Positions 1-13,769 are shown, counted from the first letter of the stretch. The stretch: 64,000 nucleotides of DNA from Larix sibirica (GCA_004151065.3 NWUY0304559592.1:33208-97207), one strand, 5' to 3'. Made by a program: numbers and translations. Notes: a model not told the origin generated them from the letters alone.

Positions 1-36
1 AGATGAGGGAGAGGCTAGAACCCGCCTTTTGAGCTT

Positions 37-3000
37 ATTTCCAGGGGTGCCTGCCCCCAACCGGATGCCTGTTTCATATTTGGATCTTATCACGAAGCCA
101 GAACCCTTTTGCTTAACGTGCTCGAGAAAGTAAGATGGATCTTAGAAGAAGGTCAATCTTGGGTGATCCATTTGCCTTTCAGGAACAAGTAAGGGGTAAC
201 TTCTCTTCTCTCTCAAAAGGTCCTTCATTCAAGGTAAACCCTTCGAACGAGTTCGGGAAGATAAGATCTATATTCCCTATTGAAGGTTTAAAGTGAGGCG
301 TAAGCATGCTAAATGGTATTTTCATAGTTTTGTTTACCTACCATGCATGATCCATTGCTGGATGGCATGCCTGCTTTTATGAATTATAGCTTTTTAGGGC
401 ATGGCTTTTCTATCTTGCTTGAGGGGACAAAATGGTCGTCTTTCTTCTTGCTGAGGTTTATTGATAGATTGACTGCCTACCTAGTTGCATCGCGAACATC
501 CGACCTTAGACCTTGCGGCCTTCTCCCGCTTGACTTACTGCCTTCGCCCTTGTGACCTGCCTTATAGATATTGCTACCTGCCTTCGACCAAGGGTTCATA
601 TTATAGTGCCTATCCGAAAGGTATTCCTGGCTGAATAGGTTATCAGTAAGTACGGTAAGGTCTATAGGTGGGGTAGAAAGGTGGTTAGTAAAGACTAAAA
701 GTAAAGGTCTCTGAGGTCTTTCTTTTCCTAGGAATAATGCAGTAGTTTATAATTCCTCACTAGTCTCCGGCCAGTACAATAGGGAATAGTGGTACCCAGG
801 AGAATTATTCAGTAAGTGTAATGTAAGGCTGGTAATGCTGTATCGCCCGTGACCAATGCTCTCTCTTCTCCATGCCATGTGAAGCCCCCCCTTCCTGAGA
901 TTCCATGCGATCCAATGCCGTAAGTGTAAGGCAGTAAATCAAGGTTGGTGCAGGAGGTGTGGGTCGTTGGTAAGAGTATAAGGTAAGTAAGCATAAGAGT
1001 AAAGGAGAAATAGTAGTCAAGGTTCTAAGTGTAAACCCCCATCCCATGCCATCCCGCTCGGATAAGTCTATAGCAGTACCTCCCTAAGCGATTAATTCCT
1101 CAAGTGTTCCAGGGCTAACAGGTCTAGGTCTTCGGGTGGGTAAAGAGAGAAGGTTGGTAGCAGGCACTAACATAAAAGGCAAATGGGCACAGGGCATCTC
1201 CTAGCAATGCTGGCTGTCTTAAAAAATCCAATTGTATAAGCTGGCTGGGTTCAGTTCGTCCCAAACCCAAAAAAGAGCACTAGTGTCTAGGAACGATTCA
1301 TGAAGGCAAGGTGGATAGGAAGCCTGTGAATTACTGGACTAAGTTCAATTCTGTGAGCCGATATTAGATTGTTTCCAGGTTGTTGGTTGCATGCAGTATA
1401 TAACAGAAAAATTCATTGTGTAGGCTTTGAAAAGTTAGTACAACTGGTCTGCCGACCCAAGCACAAACATTTCCTAATAAGGGGAGCAGGACTCCATCCA
1501 CTAAGTAGGGATAGGTAGTCTGGTTTTGGTAAATAGAAAGGTTAGCTAGCTATAGGTAACACTTAAGTAAGTAGGAAAAAGAAAGGTGCGCAAGCAATAG
1601 TAGTACCAAAGGAAGAATCAGCAAGTGTGTGTTATCGAACGCCCGTACAATATGCTCTATCCGAAGCCCCCCGTGCACCAATGTTCTATTGTCTGTGAAC
1701 GCCTGTGAATGCTTGCTGTATGTAAGGCGGCCAACCATTCCAACGGGCTCATACACCCATTACAAATTAAGAACATAAGGAAACCACAAATAAATATTGT
1801 ACAAACCCATTCCTTTTTTCACGTAGAGAAAAATACCCATATAAGGTAAATACGAAAAAAAAACATAACCACTTAGAACATAACTTACCCATAGACCAGA
1901 GGAAGGCAGGTTACTCCGTGGACAAGGAAATGGCATAGGGAAGGCCTACGGTACAGGCTTATGGATAGCAGCGGGTAGGGGATTGGTAGCAGCTAGGGGA
2001 TCACTGGGCAGAGAAGAGAGGGCATGGCCTACTGAACAAGCCATAGCAAAGGCATAGGTAATCGGGGAAGGAAAATAGATTTTATTTATTTCGGAAGCAA
2101 GGGGATTACTGGACAAAGGGCATGCCGAGGAAAGGACGGCATAGGCATGGTACGGTCTATAGATCGGGTAGGAAGGGAGAGCATCTATATCACAGGTGTA
2201 GAGTACTGAGAAGGAAAAGAATATATAGGTAGATAAGTCATGGAAACGGGGTAGGCAGATACAGGCAATGGAAACCGGTTGCTGGAAACCAACGGGAAAC
2301 TAGAAACCAGTTGCCAGGAAACAACCAGGAAACTGGAAACCAATATGTTGACTCTGAGACACCCTTTCCATTCACTAAATACTTTTATACGCCTAAACCA
2401 ATACTTCTACACTGCTACTTTATCCTGTACCCCTTTCCCTGGTCAAAGACTTAGATCCTCTCCATCACTATGCATCTAAAATAAGCTATACTGCCACTCA
2501 GTAAGAAGGGTAGGCTCGCGGCTACTATTGATTTATTGAGCTACCTCCCATAATAGGGGGGTTGGAACGAATGAAAATCCGTACTATCAACCTTGGCATG
2601 ACGATCGAAGCGTCTAGCGGCCTATATCCACAGATGCTTCCCACACTGATGAATTATTACACCACGCATGCATCACACAAGACTTAACTTAAAGCATCAC
2701 CCACATATCTACTCACCCGGTTATTTTACATTCACACAAAACTGAACTTACCATATAAGTAATTGAAAACATTTTTTGGTTTATAAGGGGTTATTTTAGA
2801 AATCTCCGAAGCAAGCAGGAACCCAAATTTCATAATCTATTGTGGGTATCCCATAAAAAGCAGCAATAGAACTTTTTTTAGGATCAATTTATGGTTCCAT
2901 AGGTTATCCTAGAACCCAAAAAGATGTCTTAAGGAGTTGGTTCATCTCAAAGTATAAGTGTGTGGAGTACACATACTTTTATGAAGGTAAGGTCATTTCG

Positions 3001-3600
3001 CGTGGTCAAAGCTAGCCTGGGCAGCCAGCTAGTTAGGCTTGGCTAATCATTGGTTACAGGTCATCTACAACTGACTGATAGTAGCAAGGGGGTGGGCGTA
3101 GGCCTTACTTACCCATCCCATGGGTCCTATACCTATCCACTATAAGGTAAGGGTTGGTCCTATCCCTCTGTTAAGGAAATAATATTCCAACAGTTCGTAC
3201 CACGCCTAGTTTCAAGGTTTCAAGGAAGGACACAATCTATCGCCGATAACGGGGATATTTTATTTAAAGTCACCTATGGTTCTTAATCAAGCGCTTAAAC
3301 TGCTTCTTTGACTGGATCAACTAAATTAGCAACTGGGGTAAACCTGTGCCTTTGGGTCGTAAGCTCGGTCAACTTCAACTGCCTCTTCCTCTCCTGCTAC
3401 TGCTTATGTTTGCTCTTACGCAGGCTCTGTCTAAAATATGCATAAGCGCGTGTGATGGTCAAATTAGAATTTATGAAAAAAGCCGAATCTCCGAGGAGAG
3501 CATGTTACGGGGGAAAAGCTGACTAGAGTCTTCGATCACCTAAGGGTATGGCCCCCTTTACCTATACCCACAAGAGATTGCTTATATATGGGCATAGGGT
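37..3600. other. Spacer with R3 and short simple repeats
   Basis: No gene is supported. Contents are the R3 copy at 1059-1215 and a patch of short 'ggaaaccagt/ggaaaccaac' units at 2266-2345. There is also a related pair of 'gaagccccccSttcc/gtgcacc' segments around 880 and 1660. The open frames on either strand (70-80 codons) have no recognisable protein character. Confidence 0.6.
1059..1215 (+). repeat. Dispersed repeat R3, copy 1
   Basis: 'ataagtctatagcagtacct', 'gcgattaattcctcaagtgt' and 'gggctaacaggtctaggtct' match 9738-9895 in the same order and orientation. Identity is high over the first 60 bp and fades afterward. Confidence 0.65.
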
Positions 3601-3619
3601 AAATGGTCCCTTTCCCTAA

Positions 3620-3838
3620 ATGGGACTTACTAAATCACAAATTTGGCCAGCATTTAATTGTTCTACACCCCTAGGCTGGTGTCCCGCTACGCTTGTGTAC
3701 TGCGGAGCTATCCCCACTGTAATTGGAAATAAGAATACAAGCCAGAGCCCAACTAATAGATTGATTCGCTTCAACCGCTCTTTGAAGAGTCACCGAATCT
3801 ATAACCGAAAGGGGGTAACCCTTCTAGCTTTTTTATAG
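3620..3838 (+). other. 72-codon ATG-initiated open frame, unrecognised
   Basis: This short frame (MGLTKSQIWPAFNCSTPLGW, then CPATLVYCGAIPTVIG) ends in a basic segment. No family is recognised. It is reported only because it starts at ATG in an otherwise gene-free 3-kb stretch. Confidence 0.15.
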
Positions 3839-3839
3839 G

Positions 3840-5080
3840 CCTTATACTCTACTGCTGGGGCCATCGAAGCAAACCAGTGGGGTCATTGAAGCAAGAATTT
3901 GTTAAGGTCACTTAATCTATCATTACAGAAAATAGATTTATTCACCTAAACTGCATCCCCCAAGAGAACGAATGAAACGAAGGAGATAGATAAGATTGCA
4001 GTTCACACTGGTTTATTGAGTCCACCCCACATCACTATTCCAGGCACAAACGGTTATGGGCAGGGTAAATAGAAGACCAACAACATAAAGGTAAGTCAAC
4101 AGTATAGGTCAGACACTTGAAAAAGCAAGACTCAAACAAGTAGACTTATAGCCAGGAGCCATAAGCCCAGGACCTTTAAACTTCAGACAGAGGAGCTGTA
4201 AGCCAGAAGACGCTCACCTGTAACCAGAAGGCTTTCACCAGGAAGGAGCCTTTTTACATTCCACCTATAGCTTGTAACCGAGGGAATATCACCTTTAGTC
4301 ATTCCCGTTTGCCAGTACAATTTGAAAACCATTCACCATTAAAAGAAGCCTTGAAACAGTAGAAACCTTCAGCCAAGAGCCTTGAAACAACAAAAGCCTT
4401 AAACCTTAGGCTTTAGCCAAATCCACCAAGTCCACCAGGGGGATACACGAACCTGCACACCAAGTTCTTGGGACGTTCACCGAAAGCAATTAAACTACCC
4501 GCCTTAGATGATCTTTGATCTCCATACCTGCCTGGGTGGGATCTTCAATCTTTAAACCGTCGTGATATTTCCGCCCGTAGTTATCTTGCTATCCGTAGCT
4601 TTTTGACACCTGATGAAACTTTATGAAAATTGCTTGCTATAAGAACATGGCTGCTGCGGACTGGGATAAGAAGGGCTGGGATAAGGAAATAAATTAACGG
4701 GCGGGCTCCCAGGATGGCTGGGATAAGAACAACTGGCTGGCTGGTTAGCTTGTTAGCTGAGGAGCTGGCCGTTACCCAAGATTCCCAGGTGGTGATTCAC
4801 TAAATGACGGTCTTCAATGCCAAGTTTTGACCTAGGTTTCAATCCACGAAATACCAGGCTGGGCTTGGATACTTGAGGCCAATTGGCGGGGCTACTTAGT
4901 CAAATTATGCTGCTGGGAATGACCGCGTTTGAATGCCCGTGTACAACTGACTGGGTTCTAATTATGATGCTAGGAATAACCGTGTCCGAATCAGCATCTC
5001 AAATCCTCTATAGTAGCGAGACCAATCGGCCATTTTCGCACCCTGGAAACACTATTATACTTATATGAGCCCCAACTCCA
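3840..5080. other. Spacer
   Basis: Nothing is recognised. There are runs of diverged 'agccttgaaacaRYaRaagcct' units at 4130-4430, and a 'ggctgggataagaa' unit repeated at 4660-4735. Confidence 0.5.
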
Positions 5081-5089
5081 CATTGACAG

Positions 5090-5540
5090 TGTGGACCCAT
5101 TCGGTGCATACCCTCGTACCTGTGGATGCTTTCGATCCACATTGGTTGTCTGTCTATGGTGCCGGCCTATGATGTCATAACTGGGCTCAATGACTCTGCT
5201 TACTCTACTGCTATGGGGGCTATGGAGCGGGTAAAAACTCTATTTCTAGTTTTATCACATCCTAACGTCTGCACTTGGATTTGCATAAAATGTACTACAA
5301 CCTAGTTACTATAAAAGCTCGCATGGATACATTTAACTTAGACAATTACTACTTAAGGGGCTAGGTCTAACGCCATGGAGACGTTGGTTGTAACGTGTTG
5401 CCCAGAGGCCATATGAGTTCGGGCTAGTCACACTACTAAGGCCACCAGGTGGTGCCAATGCAGCTGCTGGGCTAAGAGAATCCACTTGTAGAGAAATTGA
5501 CACTTGGACTCACATATTAGTGTGTTTATAGACTTGCCTA
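5090..5540 (+). repeat. Dispersed repeat R2, two copies in tandem
   Basis: Blocks 'actgggctcaatgactctgc' and 'ttactctactgctatggg' (5180-5217), and again 'ttcgggctagtcacactact' with 'gctgggctaagagaatccac' (5417-5487), match R2 at 10.8 and 46.0 kb. A 'gctcgcatggatacatttaa' block lies between them. Confidence 0.6.
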
Positions 5541-5640
5541 TCACATTAGGAATTGCATCTCTACGTCCGTTGTAAAATTTTAATGCTGCACAGCCTATCC
5601 ACCGCCGCTGACCCACAGAAAGAGGAAGTGGTCTTCTCTT

Positions 5641-6153
5641 CTATGTTTCATTGTATTCTATCCTAAAATAATTAGGGTAGCTGAAGCTTGCACACAACAA
5701 TTTATACATATGAGATACTGGCATATCTACGCGTTTCACTTGTCCATTATAAAGGAAATAAAGTGTAATGTCTCCTAGAAGTTTCAATTTGTTATGAAAA
5801 GTGTTTAAACATACGCTGTTTCTTAAAATTGAGTCAATTTTGAGTCTATCTCTCTCCCCTCCACCCAATAAGCACTTAATTAATTGCTGTCTAAATTTTG
5901 GGTATTCTGAGAATAAAACACCTTTTTTCCCCATTGAGGCTAAGTTGTTCCATCCCCTCATCCCAGGAAGGTAGGTAGAGGTGGGTTCCACTGCTGGTAT
6001 TCCATGTCCAGACAGGACCAGATAAAAGATACAAGGAGCCGTTACTGTCACTGGTACCGGTATTACGGTGGTTAACCCGGTAAAAAGAATCTCCCTCGTT
6101 ACCGTGTGACTGTTTACTGTGGTGAGCGGTGAACTCGGGCGGGATAGTTCCAA
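5641..6153 (-). other. 170-codon open frame, unrecognised, no ATG at its start
   Basis: This is a long uninterrupted frame on the - strand. Its first codon usable as a start is TTG, and the first in-frame ATG is about 80 codons in. The early part is Thr/Val-rich (TTVIPVPVTVTAP), coming from a local GTN/ACN-rich DNA patch at 6035-6120. The later part (SILRNSVCLNTFHNKLKLLG) looks like ordinary protein. I see no catalytic motif or homology. Most likely it is a chance opening or a relic, and I would not name it as a gene. Confidence 0.2.
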
Positions 6154-6229
6154 CAGCTCCAGTCACAGTCCCGGCCGGGGGTTTCTATTTTCTAGTAGGC
6201 GGTCCGAATCCTGCCGTATCCCAGCTGTC

Positions 6230-9100
6230 ACTCACTGCACTTTTGGGAGATCGAAAAGATCCTAAAGACCTTAAGAGCAGATATCGAAATCCAAAATGAA
6301 TCGAAATGAATGCCGCATTAACAATCAATTCCGGTCGACGGGAGAGGAGATCGTAAGAGTTAAACCATAGTAAATTATAGATGTATTAACCACTTTTAGA
6401 TGAGAAGAGATCGTTTCGAAAGATCCACTCTTAAATATTTGGTTTACGGCTCTTAAGGAATTTTCATTTTAAGGTCGGCGGTAAGGAAAATAATAGATAC
6501 ATGTTGCAATTACCATGTTAATTTTACTTGTTTTGAAAATATTAGATATGGGTTTAGCTTCAAATCGATTATACAAGTATTAACCACTTTCAGAGGGGTC
6601 GGTGGGGTAGGCTAGACCTTCTATAATCTAGTTCATGGTAAGCATTCAAATTCCTCTCCTTCCCTCTATCCGAGCTAATAAAAAAGTTGCTTTTAAGACT
6701 ACAGCGGCCGACGCCTACCGGCATTCTAGCAGATTCGATGTGGATTTCTGTCCTTTCTTTATTTCAATTTAGAGACAGGTCGTTAATACATCTATAATTG
6801 ACTCGGTGAAGAACCGGCGTCTCCCCCTTGCAACTATAAGATTCATATTATGTATGTAATTATTCACTAGCAGAGCCCTGTAGATTGGATGCCCCCAGTT
6901 TCGGAGTTGCGCGATGGCAGGCTCCTTTTCACTCCAAGGCAATTATTTATTATGCGAGCTCGGGTTTCTAAGTTCCGTAAGATGTTTACCAGGGAAAGGC
7001 AGTAGTGACACACACACCAATGATGGAATACTATTCGTTCGTCCTTGGATACCGGATCGCTGCTATTGGAACACATCAGAATGGGGTGAAACTATCTATT
7101 ATCGTAACCAATTCACTATAGAATAGATATTTTCCAATCACTACTATACCACTAGTTTTTCTCTTTGCTTACCTTATATAGATAGAAAGGCCAATAAAAG
7201 AATAATGATACACTTATCCCCTTCGTTTACGGCAGGGGCTTCTAGGCGCAGCGATACATGTTCCACACCCAGAGAGGTCAACGGATTCTTGAGTGATCGA
7301 AGGTGAGTAAGAGTGCTGGTCTGTAACGCCATCTAAGTCTAAGATAGAATTAAGATCTGCAGTCTTTAGGTTTCTGATCAGAAGACGACTTATAATTGGT
7401 AGGTAGATCCCTTCAGTGAGCCGGTGCAGCAGAAGAGTTGTTAAAAGCTCCATTAAAGATCTGGCCAAGGTAAGGTGATAGAAACCCTGTATACCGGTTC
7501 GTTCCGGGTCTTCATTGTTACTTTCCCATGGTTCAATCCTTACTGGTTCTCTTCCAGATCGAGGTGCAGAGAGAGCTTACCGAGATGCAAGGACCGTTGA
7601 TAAAAGAATCATGACGAGGGGGAACGCACGCCGCTAATCACTTCATTTCCAATTCACATTAGATCCACCCAATCTGGTTGTCGAATTCTATTTCCGGGTG
7701 AAAACGGTTTAGTATGGACCAGGCGGCACCTCTATTATCCATGGCCGATCCAGTCATTCATAGTGTGGATTACTCTATTTGTCTATGGATTTCGAGCCTT
7801 CCCGATCCGCTTCTATTCGGCGGAATCTACGCCTGGCCCTTCTTTCCTTCTATCCGGCGCCCTACTCCTCTTCCCCGACCGGTTGTTGGAGGAAGGCCCG
7901 CTAGTTCGACGTAAAGATGGATAGATTCAGTCAAGAGCGCTCTCCGGTTCGCTGCCCGGTAAGGCACTTCCCTACTTTATCCGTAAGCGAGTGATATGTA
8001 GATTGGGTTGCTGGGATGGAATCAATAATGTTAGATCTAAATCTAAAGCCCAACATGAAACTGGCCTGGGCCTAGCTTAAGTTGAAGATGTCACTACCCT
8101 ATTTATTTCAGGGGGATATGAATGCTGTGGAACTAAATCCTTTATAACTTATCTAAAGCACGTTCCGCCCTACTATTATTATTATTTAAGGTGCCGCTTG
8201 ACTACTGTCCAGATCATGATCCGATTGCCTACAATGTTTTCCGCCGCCTTCTAGTCAGTTATGATATAGGGGCATACCCAGACTCACATTTATTACGTAT
8301 ATAACAGGGGAGGGCCCAGTCGTTAGGTATTGTATCCTGAAACCTGTTCCATGACCTTCTCAATCTGACTCTTCATCTTCCGTTTTCGAGAATAGTAGGG
8401 GAATAAATAAGAGATAAGGATAACCTTATCGCTACGGGAATTGGATAACCCTTTGCTCTTTGAGGGGAAGAAAGAAAGGGCCTTTAAATGACGCCTTGCC
8501 TTGGTGAAGAAAAAAACTGCTTCAATGGATTAATCTTCTACATAATCTACTTACTCAACCGAAGACTCAACTGCTGCGGCAGGTCGAGACCAAGAAGCAT
8601 AATAACCATAAATAGCATAAACTAGTGATCGTGGTGATCGTGATGCAGTTGTTTCTCACACATATCCAGCATCTGAGCCGATGTCACCCCTACAAGGACA
8701 GGTGCACAGGTAGCAGCATACCTAGAAGCATACCAAGCATACCTGGGTACATACCTTCCATTTCTAGATCCAGATCAATACTCATACCCCGCAGCTTCAT
8801 TGGCGGCTATTGCATTCGGCGCTTCTCCTTTAGAGGCGTACCTAAGCTGGCTGTTGGTTGACGTTCGTTTCGTTATCCGTCTTACTGATCCGCTAGGTCG
8901 CTGTTTCTATTATTTATGCGCGGTTCCATCGAAGAATGAATCGATAGCTTATAGGTAATCAATTAGACACCTTAAGACTGGTATTTTAACGAGTGAAAAG
9001 GTGGCGTTGCGAGTGCGTCATTAACTGTTCCACTTAGCACCTGTCTATCCGGTCACGAGCATGAGAGCCTAGTCTCGTTGATGGGAAATTAAGTACTTCA
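6230..9100. other. Spacer with an inverted repeat and unassigned coding-like patches
   Basis: It holds the 6373/6782 inverted repeat. Patches 6900-7130 and 7480-7930 have even base use and open frames on more than one strand (for example MAGSFSLQGNYLLCELGFLS from 6914). They may be relics of coding or intron DNA. I cannot assign either. Confidence 0.4.
6373..6799. repeat. Perfect 18-bp inverted repeat around a 390-bp spacer
   Basis: aattatagatgtattaac (6373-6390) is exactly inverted at 6782-6799. A third, direct and diverged copy (atacaagtattaaccacttt) is at 6570-6589. No terminal gene or target duplication was seen. Confidence 0.7.
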
Positions 9101-9107
9101 AGGTGTC

Positions 9108-9127
9108 CTTGCCCTCGGAAGGGCAAG
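9108..9127. repeat. Perfect small hairpin (7-bp stem, 6-base loop)
   Basis: cttgccc-tcggaa-gggcaag folds into a perfect stem-loop. Near copies lie at 41038-41057 and 41099-41118, so it is a dispersed stem-loop module. In mitochondria such elements may stabilise RNA ends or spread as mobile hairpins. No gene is adjacent. Confidence 0.7.
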
Positions 9128-9737
9128 CAATAAATCCCTAGCAAGATGGGAAATTCACAAGTGTAAGGGTGGCGTATCGAGTAGCTGGTTCATTCCCCCA
9201 TTACGGGCCTTGTCAAAGTGGTAATTTCAATACTGAAGGATGGCCTATCGGTTAAGGTAAAATCCCCTACCTCTTCATAGAGCCAAATCACTTAATTAAG
9301 GCATTTCAGGTTATTATCATACATCCAGTAAGCTGAGTTAATAGAATGGTGTAAGTACCCAAGCCCTCCCTCCAATCTCCGCTCCGCTGGGAGTAGTTCC
9401 TCAAGAAAAGAATGCAGTTCCGAGATCCCACATCACAACAACAACTGAGCTTTCCAACTGCAGGATGGGTTAATCCGCCCGTGCCATGCAATCCATCCAG
9501 AATCGGGGGAGCCAGGGAAGCTAGCTACGAAAGATTCTCGTCAAATTGATAATTCAGCCGTGTCTCTTAAGTGCTAGTTGTATATAAATAAATAAATCGG
9601 GTACATACAGTTCCTACAATGATCCAACCCTACTAAGTATTCCCTCCTAGCATAATTCAATTGGTAAGGGCAGCACTCTCTAAGCTAGGATGAAGGGAGA
9701 GGGAAGGGGGCAAGGTTGGTTGATCCAGTGATCCTGA

Positions 9738-9895
9738 TAAGATAATAAGCAGTACCAAGTAAGTGATTAATTCCTCAAGTGGTCTATAGGGCTACAGATC
9801 TAGTTCTGAGGGTGGGTAGGTGGTTTGGTAAAACTAAAGTTCAGGCAAGTAAGCACCTAAGGGTCCTGCTAGGAGCGCTCGTTGTCTTCATTCAT
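9738..9895 (+). repeat. Dispersed repeat R3, copy 2
   Basis: 'ataagataataagcagtacc', 'gtgattaattcctcaagtgg' and 'gggctacagatctagttctg' pair with 1059-1215. A shorter relative, 'aaagcaagtaaggatctaaa' with 'gttcctgctagcaatg', is at 29807-29842. Confidence 0.65.
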
Positions 9896-10784
9896 AACTA
9901 GTATCTGTCTGGCACTTGTCTTGTCCTCCCAACAATCTAAATAGTGCCTACTACCTACTGAGCAGTTTTCCCTCCATCTATCGAGTGTTTGTTTTCGAGA
10001 GATACTTTAATGACTTTGACTTTGTAAAACGTTGCATCAAGTGCTATTGCACTAGACACGGATAAGAATCCGAAGATGGGGAAGGCTATGGAGAAGGGGC
10101 CCTATTTGCAGCTCTTGTAGCTACTAAAAGTGAGCTTTACTCTAATCGATAGATTGAAACGAACTCATACTTTAAGTGTATAACCAAATGGCAGTTCTTC
10201 CTCTTCGTTCCGAGATTGGCTTGACCTATTTGGTTTAGATAAAAGCGAGAAGGGAGAGTTGGAAAGTAAAAGTAAGGGCATAACTCATGAATTCTTGGCT
10301 AGAATTCAACCGGAAGGGCGCACAAAAACATATTATTTTTATTAAAGAATAAGATTCTGTACTGAGTGAGACCTCATCATGATCGTATTCTGAACTGATA
10401 CGGCCACAATGATTAGCTATTGCTGCTGATTCCCAATCCATTTTCGTCAGGATATTCACACCTGAGCCGCGCCACCATCTATAATGGTATCTCTCAGCAT
10501 AACACCTTCATTAATAAGCAGGGGAAGACAAAAGTAACAAATTGAAAAATGGTGGTATTGAAAATTGTATTTTAATAAAACATAGATCTATTTTTCACAT
10601 AAGAGCAGCTATATTACTAGAGCTGCTATGGCAGACTCTTATTCTAGCTCTACACTATGCTGCTGTAACCAGGTGTCTCTCCATAGCTAGCTATCCGTGG
10701 GTTGTTGAAATGTGTTATTTCAAATAGAAATAGAAATGGCAGGTTGAAGTTGCATGGATAAGTTGGCGGAACCCAGAGTAGGTA

Positions 10785-10990
10785 CCATCTTAGTTCGGGC
10801 TAGTTGAAGCTGGATCCATTACTAAGCCAGGTGCTTATGCTGCCAGAGCTGGGCTCAGAGAATCTGCTTGGTTACTATTCTGCTTAGGGTGGTTAAAAAA
10901 CTACTACAACTACTATAAACTAGATATATGATCTTGCATGGATAAGTACTGGCATCGATACGCGATGTCGCATATAGACGTGTTCATCTA
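10785..10990 (+). repeat. Dispersed repeat R2
   Basis: 'ttcgggctagttgaagctgg', 'ccattactaagccaggtgct' and 'gccagagctgggctcagaga' (10795-10862) match 45990-46067 closely. A 'cttgcatggataagtac' block follows, as in the other copies. Confidence 0.65.
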
Positions 10991-10999
10991 TAATTAAAC

Positions 11000-13760
11000 A
11001 CCATATATACATTGAACCCTTTTCACTTTATTTGTATCCACTTCAAATTGTATTTGAAGATGCACCGGATCAACAAAACAATGTTTTGATATATGACGTT
11101 GCATACATAGTTTACCTTGTCCATAGCAAGTACAAAATTGAAATCAGGCAAGCCTAGAGATTGTATAGCTTTTATGATTCTCATATATTTACTTTTTACT
11201 TGCCGCTTTGACAACTACTCAAACTGTTACAATGAGTACGGTCCCGGAGAAGTTTACCATGATCCCCGATTGACGCATTTGCTTTTACATTGAGCGCCTT
11301 TATGCTTGCTGAAATGAATAATGACCCGACTTACGATGCACTTCAGGATCTTCGAAAGACACGTGGGTGAATTCCATCTAGTCTGGTAATGCTAGTAAGA
11401 AAGGGACGTTATGAGGCTCTCGAGTGATTTACAGACACATAGTGAGTCTAGGGTAGCGCCAGTTTTACTGTGCTAATCCCACTGTGGCTGCTGCGCTAAC
11501 TGCTGGGCTAATACAATGGGCTGGAAACAGATGAAGCTCTGAGTGCTAGAACTCTTGTCAGTAAGTGCATGCCTTTTACTTTACGATATGATACAACGGT
11601 TACACAATTATGAGGGCCGAGTTCAATTTTGATGCTGATTGAGCGATTGCATGCTTTTCATTGACTTACACCCCAGTGGACTAGTGAACGGCGGGGTAGG
11701 ACGAGAGAGATAGGAGCGGAGTAGCAATGTGAGGTTCACCAATAGAGATAAAGGTTTATAATCTGCTTGCCAGATTCTTATGCTTCAGTACGCACCCAAC
11801 ATTGAGCTATTATGGTACAACACCGCGTAGTATTTTTAAGTTATATACAAAAAAGCGTTTATTTGGTACCATAGCACGAGGCCTGGACACATGATAGAGT
11901 AGGAGGCACGATAGAGACCTTAAATCACAATCCCCTAACCCCCCCCCTTACCGCCTCACTTTGCCATATTCACCCTTCACAATCTGCAGTCCCTTAACGC
12001 CCAGGACATTCAGTAAGGACCAGTAACCTTATGTTCATAGTTGTCTTTTTTATTAATGGATACCCCTTAATGTAATGCAATAATTGATGTGTCATAAGTA
12101 GAACGTAAGGCCCATTAAATCTTTCCACACACGACATCCAACTTGATGGGTAAAAGGTAGTAGGTGTGATAGACCCCATCCTTCCCCCTCGTGTTCGCTT
12201 GCATATTGATTACTACTATATATATTTAACAAAAAAGTATAAATGCGCCTGCGATTTTATTCTGTAGATAAGCCCAATCTTCGACCTTTATTTATTTAGA
12301 AGCCACACATTGAACGAAAGGCCCCTCAAACTAACTGAAAGGTTATACCTATAGCAGGCAGAGCTCGAGTTACAGCCAGTCCTATTCCTTCAGTTTACCA
12401 GAAACAAGGCAGTCAGTCAGACGCAGGCAAGCCAGCAAGAGCAAGAACCACGCGAGTAACAGAGTACTCTTAGACCTAATAAGGGCAATAACTTTATGTA
12501 CCTCGAATTCATGGGAGCATAAATCACGAAATACCTCCTTCCAATACCCTGAGATTGTATTAAAAAATATATATAGCATGGTAATTCTTTCATGCCCTAT
12601 AACCTTATGCATCATATAATCCATATTCATCCAACCAACTAAACTTAAGATTATTGTTGCTTGTCATGCATGGAGAAGTGTTTTGTTTGGTGCACCTTCA
12701 TAACCTTTTATCACAAGGCTTTTAAGCTGCTGCTAGTAACTACCTGTGCCGCTATCTATTCTATTTTATATGATCCTATAAAGTTAGAGTCGTAAAAATC
12801 AACCCATATAAAAAGGCAATATTCTATACCCGGAGAACTTTGAAATACATAACCAGATGATTCTATACTTAGTATCATATAGTAGGTCATAATAGATTAC
12901 TACGCCTTCATTCCAAATATAGTAGCTGTGCGTTTCGGTGGGTTCTGCGGTTTAAGACTATACCTATAGTAATATATAGATCTATGAAGAGTTAGTGTTA
13001 GTGGAAATAGAGATTAGGCCATACCGATATGCTCCCTATGTTAGGATATCCTACTGGTCCAACGGTATTGTTTCGGGATATGAAGCCAACCCAACTAACA
13101 GAAGGAAATGCCTAGTTAACGGTCTTACCTAGCTTTAAGTAGTTCAATTACCAGGTAGGTCCCAAGACCATCTGAAGTTCAGGCCAGTCGTGCTCACAAG
13201 GCCAGTGAATTCATATAAACTCCTAGATAACTTGAACGAAATAAAAAGTCGTTATCGGGGGATACCTCCGATAATTAGGGGGAGGGTTATTTTATCCGAG
13301 AATCAGGTGCTTTCAGGTGCATTTTCAATAAAGTAGTAATTGAATTGCAAAATACGGGGTTTTAGCAAGGGGTAGGGGAAGGTCCTTCCGTCCTAGAGTC
13401 AAATCCTTGTTGTTGCGGTTACCGGTAGTCGAGGGCTCTTTTTATTATAATATACTTTCTCTTTCTGGCTAGTGGGCTCAGTACCATTCCAGGTAAAGCC
13501 GATCATGAATAAAATATTGTTTCGGTACTAGGTGGGCTTCTCTTAGTCGCTTTTTAGATCTCTTCCTTTCGTGCTAGCTGATCAGAGGTCGGAACTCATA
13601 CCGTATAGCTTACGGAACGGCAGGTGCCGAAGTGAACTCCTTGTTCTGTTCCGCTAGTTAAGTTCTATCCGTTCGTTCTCTTTCTTGGTAGGTCGTAAAG
13701 CAAATAAATTCTTCTTGTTCTGGTTCTCGGCAGGGGACTCCTGCTTGAAAGTGCTTCACC
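11000..13760. other. Spacer, AT-rich
   Basis: No gene is supported. It contains single blocks of R2 type at 11465-11520 and 13170-13215, and a C tract at 11940. The 82-codon ATG frame on the - strand (12630-12382) has a hydrophobic C-terminal part (LLLAWFLLLLACL) but no other support. Confidence 0.4.
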
Positions 13761-13769
13761 CAAAAAGTA

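Noticed and set aside
5641-6153. 170-codon frame as a real gene
   Set aside because: There is no ATG for the first 80 codons or so, part of it is low-complexity GTN/ACN sequence, and no family matches. It is kept only as an open frame.
7214-7468. 84-codon frame on the - strand
   Set aside because: No recognisable family, and it overlaps coding-like patches on the other strand. It is not supported as a gene.
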